A DNA stretch of 7,166 bases from an uncultured Desulfovibrio sp. (GCA_946490455.1 CAMLXE010000092.1:1-7166), one strand, 5' to 3'; shown: positions 1 through 6,644, counted from the first letter of the stretch. The notes: a model not told the origin generated them from the letters alone. Numbers and translations are program-made.

Positions 1-22
1 CGACCATCGGCAATAATGACAT
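1..22 (-). CDS. Possible first codons of a gene downstream of alaC (partial)
   Basis: On the minus strand an ATG at 22-20 lies 8 bases after the alaC stop codon and opens a frame reading MSLLPMV before the window ends. A purine-rich AGGAAAG (29-23) directly abuts the ATG, so Shine-Dalgarno spacing is very short; a TTG three codons later in the same frame would be better spaced. Seven codons cannot identify the product. From memory, homoserine dehydrogenase genes lie next to this aminotransferase in some Desulfovibrio genomes, which would fit, but the sequence here does not show it. The call rests only on position and the purine-rich stretch. Confidence 0.2.
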
Positions 23-30
23 CTTTCCTG

Positions 31-1254
31 CTATTCTTCGGAAGGAGTTTCCTCTTCGGGTTCAGTCGGCATTCCGGAGCCTGAACCGGAGAGTACCCGG
101 CGAATGGAGCGAATGGCCTGCTTGGTGCGCAGTTCGTTTTCGATGAGTGCGAAGCGTACGTAGTCGTCACCATAGGAACCGAAGCCAAGCCCGGGGGATA
201 CGGCAACATGCGCCTCCTTCAAGAGAAGCTTGGAAAATTCCACGGAACCCATTTTACGGAATTCTTCTGGAATTCTGGCCCACAGGAACATGGTTGCCTT
301 GGGCGGCGTTACTTCCCAGCCCACACGGTTCAGTCCATCGCAAAGGTAGTCACGCCGTTTGCGATAGGTTTCACGCACTTCCTCAACGCAGTCCTGCGGA
401 CCATTGAGAGCCACGGTGGATGCGATCTGAACGGGCTGGAAGATACCATAGTCAAGGTAGCTCTTCATACGTGTAAGAGCATGGATAAGTTCACGATTCC
501 CCACGCAGAAGCCCACGCGCCATCCTGGCATGGAGTAGCTCTTGGAGAGGGTGTAGAATTCTACCCCTACGTCCTTGGCGCCTTTTGCCTGGAGGAAGCT
601 GGGAGCCTTGTAGCCATCAAAGGCAAGGTCAGCATAGGCAAGGTCATGTACCACCCAGATCTTGTTTTCTTTTGCGAAATCAACAATTTTCTGGAAGAAC
701 TCAAGATCGGTTACTTCTGTGGTGGGGTTGTGCGGATAGCAGATGAAAAGAACTTTGGGTCTGGGCCAGGCCTGGCGCATGGCTACGGTCAGATCTTCAA
801 AGAAGTCTCGACCGGGACCAATCGGCACACGCCGTACGTCAGCGCCGGCAATGATAGGGGCATAGGTATGGATGGGGTATGTCGGGTCCGGGGCGAGAAC
901 TACGTCTCCGGGGGAGAGCATGGCCAGCGAGAGGTGTGCAAGCCCTTCCTTGGATCCCATGGTGACGATAGCTTCGGTTTCGGGATCGAGATAGACATCA
1001 AAATTGCGGGTGTACCAGTCACAGATGGCTTTCCGCAGATTCGGGATACCCTTTGATACGGAATAGCGATGATTGACGGGTTTCTGTGCGGCTTCAATCA
1101 GCTTGTCCACAATGGGTTTGGGCGTGGGCATGTCGGGATTGCCCATGCTGAAGTCCACGATATCTATGTTCTGGTGACGGAGCTGCATTTTGAGGTCGCC
1201 GACCACGGCAAAAACATAGGGGGGCAGACGGTGGATTCGCGGAAATTCGTTCAT
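31..1254 (-). CDS. alaC: AlaC-type alanine/glutamate aminotransferase (class I/II, PLP-dependent)
   Basis: This is a 407-residue fold-type I aminotransferase that should interconvert pyruvate plus glutamate with alanine plus 2-oxoglutarate in the cytoplasm. It closely resembles E. coli AlaC as I recall it: an N-terminal RIHRLPPYVF (residues 6-15), DFSMGNPD (34-41), GSKEGLAHL (100-108), HNPTTE (175-180, Asn176), HDLAYADL (203-210, Asp204 and Tyr207 near the PLP ring), the PLP lysine Lys238 in LSKSYSMPGWRVGF, and the substrate-carboxylate arginine Arg367 in YVRFALIEN. The same frame stays open to 1569, but the extra 105 residues look non-coding. ATG 1254 follows an AGGAG and begins where family homology begins. 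The C-terminus carries an acidic Gly/Ser/Pro/Glu tail (about 389-407) not needed for the fold. LL-diaminopimelate aminotransferase (DapL) is the main related alternative, but the motifs fit AlaC better. Confidence 0.93.
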   Translation of the reverse strand: MNEFPRIHRLPPYVFAVVGDLKMQLRHQNIDIVDFSMGNPDMPTPKPIVDKLIEAAQKPVNHRYSVSKGIPNLRKAICDWYTRNFDVYLDPETEAIVTMGSKEGLAHLSLAMLSPGDVVLAPDPTYPIHTYAPIIAGADVRRVPIGPGRDFFEDLTVAMRQAWPRPKVLFICYPHNPTTEVTDLEFFQKIVDFAKENKIWVVHDLAYADLAFDGYKAPSFLQAKGAKDVGVEFYTLSKSYSMPGWRVGFCVGNRELIHALTRMKSYLDYGIFQPVQIASTVALNGPQDCVEEVRETYRKRRDYLCDGLNRVGWEVTPPKATMFLWARIPEEFRKMGSVEFSKLLLKEAHVAVSPGLGFGSYGDDYVRFALIENELRTKQAIRSIRRVLSGSGSGMPTEPEEETPSEE

Positions 1255-1266
1255 GGCCCGATATTT

Positions 1267-1271
1267 CTCCT
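1267..1271 (-). promoter_or_regulatory. Ribosome binding site that sets the alaC start
   Basis: Minus-strand AGGAG lies 12 bases before ATG 1254. The spacing is a little long, but it is the only good Shine-Dalgarno sequence near any in-frame start. The upstream in-frame ATG at 1569 has none, which is the main reason for the shorter gene model. Confidence 0.65.
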
Positions 1272-1459
1272 GTACTCTGAAAACGTTCGCTGAACGGACA
1301 ACTTCTTTTCCTGAACGTGGCATTCGTCCGGTACGGAAGGTTCCTGAAAGCCTTGTGTCTGGGCCAGGACGGGAGACCCGTTGGCGGCGGTGCGGGAAGA
1401 AGACAGGGTGGAGAAGACCTCTGAGATCGGCCCGCATGTCTCGGTGCCTGCGCACATCC

Positions 1460-1488
1460 ATAAAAGCAGGGATTCCGGTTCCTGTAAA
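1460..1488 (-). promoter_or_regulatory. Candidate sigma70 promoter for alaC
   Basis: On the minus strand TTTACA (1488-1483, 5 of 6 to the -35 consensus) is followed by a 17-base spacer and TTTTAT (1465-1460, 4 of 6 to the -10 consensus). Transcription would begin near 1453. It lies downstream of the glpC terminator, so it would let alaC be transcribed independently of glpABC. It was identified by eye only. Confidence 0.35.
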
Positions 1489-1594
1489 GTGCAAACTGAG
1501 GACTCTTTGCCCGAATGTTGCAAAGAGGGAGAGAAGAAAAGGCAACGGCAAGGTTTGGAAGGGCCTCATCGGCCGGACTGATGGCTGAGGAGAG

Positions 1595-1640
1595 AAAAGA
1601 AGCAGAAAGGACGGTTATGGTAAATGGCCGTAACCGTCCT
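1595..1640 (-). terminator. Rho-independent terminator of glpABC
   Basis: A 13-base-pair stem (arms 1640-1628 and 1620-1608, sequence AGGACGGTTA(C/T)GG) has one G-T wobble pair and a 7-base loop. On the minus strand it is followed by a T-rich run (TTTCTGCTTCTTTT). It starts 9 bases after the glpC stop codon, so it is well placed to end the operon. The T-tract is interrupted, so some read-through toward alaC is possible. Confidence 0.85.
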
Positions 1641-1649
1641 GCAGAAAGT

Positions 1650-2864
1650 TCAGTTCAGCATCTGCCGCAATCGGGAGACCGGATGCATGGTCGGTACTCC
1701 CGTGTGATGTGAAATCTGGAGCCGGCAGGTCCCGCATTCGGAGACACAACAGGTTGCTCCACTTTTTTTGACGGTCTGGAAGAGTTCCTTTCCAACCGTG
1801 GTGGCAACGTCGTATTTTTCCTTCTTGAATCCATAACTGCCGGAGATGCCACAACAGCCTGCCTGAGCATCTTCAACATGTGTTCCCAGCATTCGCAGGA
1901 GTTCCAGGCCAGGCTTGCCAATGCCCTGAGCCCGCAGATGGCAGGGGGCATGGTAGATCAGTCTTTCCCGATCAGGGCGCAGGGAAGAAATGTCCAGTTC
2001 TCCTCGTTCCACAAGGCCAATCAGAAATTCACAGGCATCTTCCAGACGAGGGCTGAGAGTGTGAACATCGTCAACATCAGGGAAGAATTCACCATATTCC
2101 TGTCCCAGCATAAGCCCGCAGCTTGGGCAGAGTGTCAGAATGGGAACATCGGGAGAGGAGAGACGGACCAGTTCGGCACTGTTGACCCTTGCGGCCTCAG
2201 CCGCTTCATCCATGAAGCCGTTGGCAATGAGAGGTACGCCGCAACAGCCGGTTTGGGGAACAATCACCTCATATCCCGCACGTTCCAGCAGAACAACAAG
2301 ATCCATCCCTGTCTGCGGATCGTAGTCTTCGATATAGCAGCCGGGGAAAAAGACAACCTTTTTCGCTCCGGGCGTTTTCCCTGACATATGCTTGGCAAAC
2401 AGCTGCCGGAAACTTTTGGATGCATAGACCGGCAGAGGAGCCTTCGCAGAAACGCCAAAACGATCAAGGAGCCAGCGCGTCAGGGGGTTGGTCATGCCAA
2501 GGCGCACCAGCGCTGCAGGAAAGAGTCGAGCCAGAGCTCCGAAACGTGTTCCGTGGGAAAGAACCCAGTCGCGGAACGGAGGTTTGTGTTCTCTGCACCA
2601 GTCGCCTCTGGCCATCATGTTCAGCGTTGATATCTTGACGCCGGAAGGACAGGCTATGTCGCAGTTTTTACAGTTGGAACAGTAGTCCAGTGCTTCGATT
2701 TCTCCATTGGGACCGGGTGTCATTTCGTCCAGCAGGCGGAAACGTTCCGAAGCCGGGCCTGTCAGTTTTGGGCCTCGAAACGCTCGAGTTGCCCGAGTGA
2801 CGGGACAGTAGGCAACGCAGGTCGTACAGGTCGTACATTTGTCCAGACTGTCGATGGGTTTCAT
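1650..2864 (-). CDS. glpC: Anaerobic glycerol-3-phosphate dehydrogenase subunit C (iron-sulfur/CCG protein)
   Basis: GlpC is the iron-sulfur subunit that attaches the GlpAB flavoprotein pair to the inner membrane and passes electrons to the quinone pool. The 404-residue product begins with two ferredoxin-like cluster motifs, Cys10-x2-Cys13-x2-Cys16-x3-Cys20-Pro and Cys62-x2-Cys65-x2-Cys68-x3-Cys72-Pro. Two CCG (heterodisulfide-reductase-like) domains follow: Cys176, Cys207-Cys208-Gly and Cys246-x2-Cys249, then Cys308, Cys337-Cys338-Gly and Cys377-x2-Cys380. No transmembrane helix is evident, as expected of the family. The frame is open to 3101, but that extension only shadows glpB. ATG 2864 lies 11 bases after the glpB stop, with a TGAGGA Shine-Dalgarno overlapping that stop codon. 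Glycolate oxidase GlcF and LutA share CCG domains, but the glpA and glpB neighbours settle the assignment. Confidence 0.95.
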   Translation of the reverse strand: MKPIDSLDKCTTCTTCVAYCPVTRATRAFRGPKLTGPASERFRLLDEMTPGPNGEIEALDYCSNCKNCDIACPSGVKISTLNMMARGDWCREHKPPFRDWVLSHGTRFGALARLFPAALVRLGMTNPLTRWLLDRFGVSAKAPLPVYASKSFRQLFAKHMSGKTPGAKKVVFFPGCYIEDYDPQTGMDLVVLLERAGYEVIVPQTGCCGVPLIANGFMDEAAEAARVNSAELVRLSSPDVPILTLCPSCGLMLGQEYGEFFPDVDDVHTLSPRLEDACEFLIGLVERGELDISSLRPDRERLIYHAPCHLRAQGIGKPGLELLRMLGTHVEDAQAGCCGISGSYGFKKEKYDVATTVGKELFQTVKKSGATCCVSECGTCRLQISHHTGVPTMHPVSRLRQMLN

Positions 2865-2875
2865 AGGATATGTCC

Positions 2876-4150
2876 TCAGGCATTGAGAGCCGCGAACCAG
2901 GCCGTGGCCAGTGCGACGCCGTTGCCGGATTTCTCGGTTGCGTGATCGTAGCCGCCAAGCGTCTTGCCAATAAAGGCGACATTGGAACACAGGGGGGAGC
3001 CGTCTGCCGCCAGTGGACGCAGTTTTGAGTCCACATGGGGACCAAGCAGGGCGAAGCCATGCCGGAGAGGCGCTGCCGGGAAGAGTTCTGCCTGCGACCA
3101 TTCCGGAGAACAGGGAACGAGAGGAAGATCAAGATTGAAAATCGGTTCCCAGGCCCGATCCGGAGTGGTTTTGAAGCCTTCACCCAGAACGCCCCCCGTG
3201 GCAATGATGAAGCTTTTTGCGGCATAATGCCGTTCTCTTCCTCCTGAGCAGGTGAGAAGAGCTTCACATCGTCCATCTTTCACAACAGATCCGGTAAGTT
3301 CTGCCTGCTCAATGACATCAACGCCATATTTTCTGAGCAGATTTGTCAGCATGGTGTACAGACGCAGTCCTGTAACAGCCGGAGCCAGCGCTACGATTTC
3401 GCAGGCTTTCATTCCGATTCCCCGTTCCACGGCTTCGTGTGCAATATAGTCTGGCCTCGTGCCGAGAATGGGGGGAATCAGGACGGCAGAGGTGCCTGCA
3501 CTACTGGGGCCAATGGCAGCAAGCAATTCTCGAACAAGCCAGTCAATACCTTCCTGACTGTCGAGATGCCGGGCCAGATCCAGCGTACCAAGATCTCTCT
3601 GAAGGCGGAAAGGAGAGGGCAGAGTAAGCGGAATCAGTTTTTTCCCCGAGCAGAGAGAACGGTCGGAGAGTCCTTCAACCACAAGCTTGGGAGAGAAGTC
3701 CTTAAGTCCTTCAACTCCAACAGCATAGATAGTCTCTGCTGCCTCTATGCCATGCATGTCAAGCGTTCGGGGCACCATATAGGAAGGTTTGGTTGTCCCA
3801 AGCGCGGTGATCAGGCGCATATTCCCCTTGTCTGAACACACATACGGGTATCCTTCTTCCTGGCAGAGTTCGAGAAAGGCCTCAAGCGCCTTGTGTACTG
3901 TCTGTTCACCCACAAGACTGTAGGGATGGCGAGGTGGAAGACTGGCAAAGCCATCAAAGGGGGAACGTAAGGCGTGTCCATCCGTATCCGTGCCGAGGAC
4001 ATCAATGCTCCCGCCTCCGATAGCAAGAACACCGGCTCCTCGGGTAATGATCAGCACACGTTTTCCTGCCCTGGCAGCGAAGATGGCGGCGCACAGACCG
4101 GAGAAGCCTTCGCCGGCAACAAGAACGTCATAGGTGGTTCGAGTGTTCAT
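2876..4150 (-). CDS. glpB: Anaerobic glycerol-3-phosphate dehydrogenase subunit B (flavoprotein)
   Basis: GlpB is the second flavoprotein subunit of the anaerobic glycerol-3-phosphate dehydrogenase and is thought to pass electrons between GlpA and GlpC. The 424-residue product (about 419 in E. coli) opens with a Rossmann dinucleotide-binding motif, YDVLVAGEGFSGLCAA (residues 7-22, Gly13-x-Gly15-x2-Gly18), and has the family GGGSIDVLG block near residues 45-53. It ends with GGYD and SGNGVALATAWFAA, the usual C-terminal FAD contact region. Start ATG 4150 overlaps the glpA stop as ATGA, and GGAG sits 7 bases upstream within the end of glpA, which indicates translational coupling. The frame is open to 4330, but the extra 60 codons lie inside glpA. 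Confidence 0.95.
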   Translation of the reverse strand: MNTRTTYDVLVAGEGFSGLCAAIFAARAGKRVLIITRGAGVLAIGGGSIDVLGTDTDGHALRSPFDGFASLPPRHPYSLVGEQTVHKALEAFLELCQEEGYPYVCSDKGNMRLITALGTTKPSYMVPRTLDMHGIEAAETIYAVGVEGLKDFSPKLVVEGLSDRSLCSGKKLIPLTLPSPFRLQRDLGTLDLARHLDSQEGIDWLVRELLAAIGPSSAGTSAVLIPPILGTRPDYIAHEAVERGIGMKACEIVALAPAVTGLRLYTMLTNLLRKYGVDVIEQAELTGSVVKDGRCEALLTCSGGRERHYAAKSFIIATGGVLGEGFKTTPDRAWEPIFNLDLPLVPCSPEWSQAELFPAAPLRHGFALLGPHVDSKLRPLAADGSPLCSNVAFIGKTLGGYDHATEKSGNGVALATAWFAALNA

Positions 4151-5835
4151 GCATCGGCTCCGTCGATGTTGAGAGTGGCGCCATACAGGCTGCGCGCCAG
4201 TTCGGTTTCTCGCAGTTCGTTGCCCCAGAGAACAGGACGGATACCATGCCAGCGTTCTTCCTGGAACTGGCGCAGCAATCCTGCGCTGGGAACTTCTGCT
4301 CCTCGAATGACGCAGCCAGCCACACTGCATGGCGTACCTGCCGGAGTATCGGAAGGACAGGGGAGCAGTCCCGCTTCCACAATGGTTCCTACCCCGCGAA
4401 TGCCACAGAAACTTCCCTGACAGGTTCCCATGCCCATTCTGGTACGACGGCGAATGTCATTCAGAGAATAGGATGTTTCTTCGGACGCGACCTGCTCAAA
4501 CTCGGCTACGGTTACCCTCTCGCATTCGCAAAGCAGGGCCTTTTTCCAGGGAGCAGCTTCCAGTCGTTCCACGGTAGCCTCAAAACTGTCACCGAGGCGG
4601 GAGCGAGCGAGATCCAGTCCTGTTGCCGGAAATACCTTGCGGGCCCGCTCCATGAGTTCAGGGGAGGCTTCTTCAACCAGAGGTTCTTCGGCGGTGCGAC
4701 AGGGAACGCTCATGTCAAACTTTTTGCATACGAGGTCCGCCATACGTTCGGCCATGAGTCTGTAGGTGGTGAGCTTGCCGCCACAGACGGTTGCCATTCC
4801 TTTCAGACCGTCAGCTTCGTGGTCCAGAACCACAAAGTTGCGTGAGGCACCGCGCCCTTCAGCCGAAGAATCAGCCGTGTACAGCGGTCTGGTTCCCGCA
4901 AAGGTCCGAAGAATACGGTAATCGTCAATATGGGGGAAAAGAACTCGTCCTATATCCAAAAGCTCCCGGACTTCTGTCGTATCCGGAACAACATCGGCAG
5001 GGTCTTCCGTTTTTTTGGACGTGGTACCAAGAATGGTAATGGAACCGTGGGGTACAAAAATATCACCGTCGGAAGCCTGCCGAAGGCGATTGACGACCCG
5101 GCTGGTAAAGCGATGGTTGAAGGCAATGAGGGTTCCACGGTCCGGTTTTACATTGATGGTCAGACCTGCCGTTTCGGCAATGCGCCCAACCCAGCTTCCC
5201 GCTGCATTGACCACAAAGCCGCAGGGGATGACACCGGTTTCTCCTGTTCTGGTGTCGCGAACGGCAACCCCTGTCACCTTTCCTCCAGTGCTTTCAATGG
5301 CCGTGACGGCCGTATAGGTGCGGAAGGATGCACCATGACGGACAGCGTTCCGTACATTTTGCCAGACAAGGCGGAAGCCATCTACGGCAGAATCGGGAAC
5401 CCGGTAAACAGAAACTATGTCCTCTGCAAGGTTGGGTTCAAGACGACGTGCTTCTGCAACAGTAAGGGGGTCGGCTGCAATACCGCAGGCCTGGCAGGCT
5501 TTGACCCAGCGCTCTTCAAAGTCTGCGGGGTCCTGCCGGCTCCGGACAAAGAACCCTTCGGTTTCTTCCACACAATGACGCCCGATCTTTCGAAGAATAC
5601 GGTTCTCTTCAATGCATTCACGGCCGGCATCGGCATCCTTTACGGCGTAACGCGCTCCACTGTGCAGCAGACCATGGAAGCGTGAGCTGGTTCCGTGGAC
5701 AAGATCACGCTGCTCAAGCAGCAGGGCCTTGACGCCACGCATGGCGAGATCGCGAAGAACACCGGCACCCGTGGCGCCGCCTCCGATAACGACCACATCG
5801 TGGTATTGTCTGGTAAAGTATGAAAGTTCGCGCAT
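4147..5835 (-). CDS. glpA: Anaerobic glycerol-3-phosphate dehydrogenase subunit A (FAD, BFD-like domain)
   Basis: GlpA is the catalytic subunit: it oxidises sn-glycerol-3-phosphate to dihydroxyacetone phosphate with FAD. The 562-residue product has the FAD motif VVVIGGGATGAG (residues 14-25), the family signature GTSSRFHGLLHSGARY (48-63), NAAGSWVG in the middle, and CGGKLTTYR of the DAO fold. A C-terminal BFD-like [2Fe-2S]-type domain has Cys436-Glu-Cys438 and Cys472-x4-Cys477. ATG 5835 has GGGAG 6 bases upstream and starts close to the FAD strand; the frame extends 17 codons to 5886 without homology. It is about 20 residues longer than E. coli GlpA (about 542). The excess seems to lie just after the BFD domain, where Cys493, Cys503 and Cys508 are added. 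The BFD-like domain and the glpBC neighbours argue against aerobic GlpD. Confidence 0.95.
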   Translation of the reverse strand: MRELSYFTRQYHDVVVIGGGATGAGVLRDLAMRGVKALLLEQRDLVHGTSSRFHGLLHSGARYAVKDADAGRECIEENRILRKIGRHCVEETEGFFVRSRQDPADFEERWVKACQACGIAADPLTVAEARRLEPNLAEDIVSVYRVPDSAVDGFRLVWQNVRNAVRHGASFRTYTAVTAIESTGGKVTGVAVRDTRTGETGVIPCGFVVNAAGSWVGRIAETAGLTINVKPDRGTLIAFNHRFTSRVVNRLRQASDGDIFVPHGSITILGTTSKKTEDPADVVPDTTEVRELLDIGRVLFPHIDDYRILRTFAGTRPLYTADSSAEGRGASRNFVVLDHEADGLKGMATVCGGKLTTYRLMAERMADLVCKKFDMSVPCRTAEEPLVEEASPELMERARKVFPATGLDLARSRLGDSFEATVERLEAAPWKKALLCECERVTVAEFEQVASEETSYSLNDIRRRTRMGMGTCQGSFCGIRGVGTIVEAGLLPCPSDTPAGTPCSVAGCVIRGAEVPSAGLLRQFQEERWHGIRPVLWGNELRETELARSLYGATLNIDGADA

Positions 5836-5841
5836 GGCGGG

Positions 5842-5846
5842 CTCCC
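5842..5846 (-). promoter_or_regulatory. Ribosome binding site that sets the glpA start
   Basis: GGGAG on the minus strand lies 6 bases before ATG 5835. The alternative in-frame ATG at 5886 has only pyrimidine-rich sequence and weak purines upstream, so the 562-residue model is preferred. Confidence 0.65.
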
Positions 5847-5982
5847 GTTGGTTTGCATCGGAAAAGAAAGGAACGTCGCACGACATGACATGGAGAAGAA
5901 AAGCTTGTCGTAACGATGCGGAATCCGGGATAAGGTACTGAAAACAGGTTAGCCCGGAACATGAGCAGTTTCAATAAAAATA

Positions 5983-5995
5983 TTCATAAATGAAA
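5983..5995. promoter_or_regulatory. Candidate operator, copy 1 of a 13-bp near-palindrome
   Basis: The plus strand reads TTCATAAATGAAA. The first 12 bases are a palindrome of arms TTCAT and ATGAA with a 2-base centre. A second copy with a single base change lies 39 bp further from glpA at 6022-6034. The position, in the glpA leader and downstream of the best promoter, suits a repressor site. The protein is unknown; DeoR-family GlpR sites in other bacteria have a roughly similar TTCG...CGAA shape, but this resemblance is loose. Confidence 0.4.
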
Positions 5996-6021
5996 AAAAT
6001 ATCAGATGCTCTGTTTGTTTT

Positions 6022-6034
6022 TTCGTAAATGAAA
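6022..6034. promoter_or_regulatory. Candidate operator, copy 2 of the 13-bp near-palindrome
   Basis: The plus strand reads TTCGTAAATGAAA, identical to copy 1 except G for A at the fourth base. Both copies are followed by CAGATG, 1 base after this copy and 7 bases after copy 1, so the two sites may have arisen by an imperfect duplication. It lies about 25-35 bases downstream of the predicted glpA transcription start. Confidence 0.4.
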
Positions 6035-6063
6035 GCAGATGAGCGCAATGTAGAATAGAAGTT

Positions 6064-6092
6064 ATTTTACTGTTTTTTCTATATGATTTCAA
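6064..6092 (-). promoter_or_regulatory. Candidate sigma70 promoter for glpABC
   Basis: On the minus strand TTGAAA (6092-6087, 5 of 6 to consensus) is followed by a 17-base spacer and TAAAAT (6069-6064, 5 of 6). Transcription would start near 6057, giving glpA a leader of about 220 bases. A shorter TTCAATGAA palindrome (6088-6096) overlaps the -35 box. A second, weaker match (TTGAAA, 17 bases, TAACCT, 5974-5946) lies closer to glpA. Confidence 0.5.
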
Positions 6093-6137
6093 TGAATTGC
6101 AGAAATTGTTCTGGTAGATGTACTCCTCTGCAATCCC

Positions 6138-6644
6138 TTGAAGGGCAGATCCGTCTCCTTTTTGCCCAACGTTTCTTTATTTTTCGTCCAGTTCTATCTT
6201 CTCACATTCACTTGTCTTTTCCTTGGAAGCAGAAAAACTGACCGACCATTTCGTACTGCATTTTTTCGCCCCGGCATGGCTGTTGTATGGGGCCTGATCA
6301 GGGCTCCATGCTTTTCTGCTCCTGCACTGTTCCTATTGGGAAGCTTCTCGAAGTCATACGGCATTTATGATTTCTTACCACCGAAAGAGAGCATTTATCA
6401 GCGTATGTCCGATTCATCTGGAAGGCCGGTCTTGGAAGGGAGAACTGTATTTCCTGTGGAACCAGTTTCAAGAACTATGGAACTGCTTGTACTGCTTATG
6501 TTTTTAAGAAATATTCTCCTGAGTCAGGGTAAAGGGGATGCAGCAGACACGGATTTCATCAAGGGCATCTGGACTTCCATGCTTGAAAGATATGGCATTT
6601 CGGAGGAAACTGTTTTCCTGATGAGCCGTTTTTTAAGAATGTGA
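6138..6644 (+). CDS. Unrecognised ORF; hypothetical protein or remnant of a decayed gene
   Basis: I do not recognise this 168-codon frame. It starts at TTG 6138 without a Shine-Dalgarno sequence; internal in-frame ATGs at 6276, 6405 and 6477 are not better supported. The N-terminal half has two hydrophobic stretches (about residues 7-30 and 47-70). The last 45 or so residues are polar and look the most like real protein (for example DAADTDFIKGIWTSMLERYG). The other two plus frames are also open over long parts: 6142-6297 carries EAEKLTDHFVLHFFAPAWLL, and 6371-6532 carries a stretch with CISCG. A single protein broken by frameshifts would explain this. GC content is lower than in the flanking genes. 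If intact, it would be a small, possibly membrane-associated protein of unknown role, 55 bases upstream of the EVE gene. Confidence 0.3.
   Translation: MKGRSVSFLPNVSLFFVQFYLLTFTCLFLGSRKTDRPFRTAFFRPGMAVVWGLIRAPCFSAPALFLLGSFSKSYGIYDFLPPKESIYQRMSDSSGRPVLEGRTVFPVEPVSRTMELLVLLMFLRNILLSQGKGDAADTDFIKGIWTSMLERYGISEETVFLMSRFLRM

Larger units (their letters stand above)
1255..1607 (-). other. Region between alaC and the glpABC terminator: long leader with ambiguous open frames
   Basis: These roughly 350 bases carry no gene that I can assign with confidence. All three minus-strand frames are largely open. One of them (1523-1251, TTG start) has GC-rich third positions and ends in a TGA that overlaps the alaC ATG as ATGA. 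The frame of alaC itself extends to 1569 and begins with a hydrophobic, signal-peptide-like stretch before turning arginine-rich. Neither has a Shine-Dalgarno sequence. If the candidate promoter at 1488-1460 is used, alaC has a leader of about 200 bases. I see no convincing attenuator or riboswitch in it. Confidence 0.4.
5836..6137 (-). other. AT-rich intergenic region and leader upstream of glpA
   Basis: These roughly 300 bases separate glpA from the plus-strand open frame at 6138. They hold the candidate glpA promoter, the two 13-bp near-palindromes and the glpA ribosome binding site. No convincing ORF, RNA gene or terminator was seen. The half farthest from glpA (about 5970-6110) is markedly AT-rich, as is common for regulated promoter regions. 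Confidence 0.6.

Noticed and set aside
208..1056. A 282-codon plus-strand frame antisense to alaC
   Set aside because: It is the complement of a well-conserved aminotransferase gene, and its translation shows no independent protein signature.
31..1569. A 512-residue version of the aminotransferase starting at 1569
   Set aside because: The 105 extra N-terminal residues are arginine- and proline-rich and lack homology to the family, and 1569 has no ribosome binding site. ATG 1254 has one and matches the family start.
4930..5685. A 251-codon plus-strand frame antisense to glpA
   Set aside because: It lies wholly within glpA, whose FAD and family motifs prove the minus-strand frame; the plus-strand translation is a by-product.
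5946..5974. Second promoter-like match TTGAAA-17-TAACCT upstream of glpA
   Set aside because: The -10 matches only 3 of 6 consensus bases; the match at 6092-6064 is much better.
6293..6302. Perfect 10-bp palindrome CCTGATCAGG
   Set aside because: It does not extend beyond 10 bases, has no loop or T-tract, and is not repeated; likely chance.
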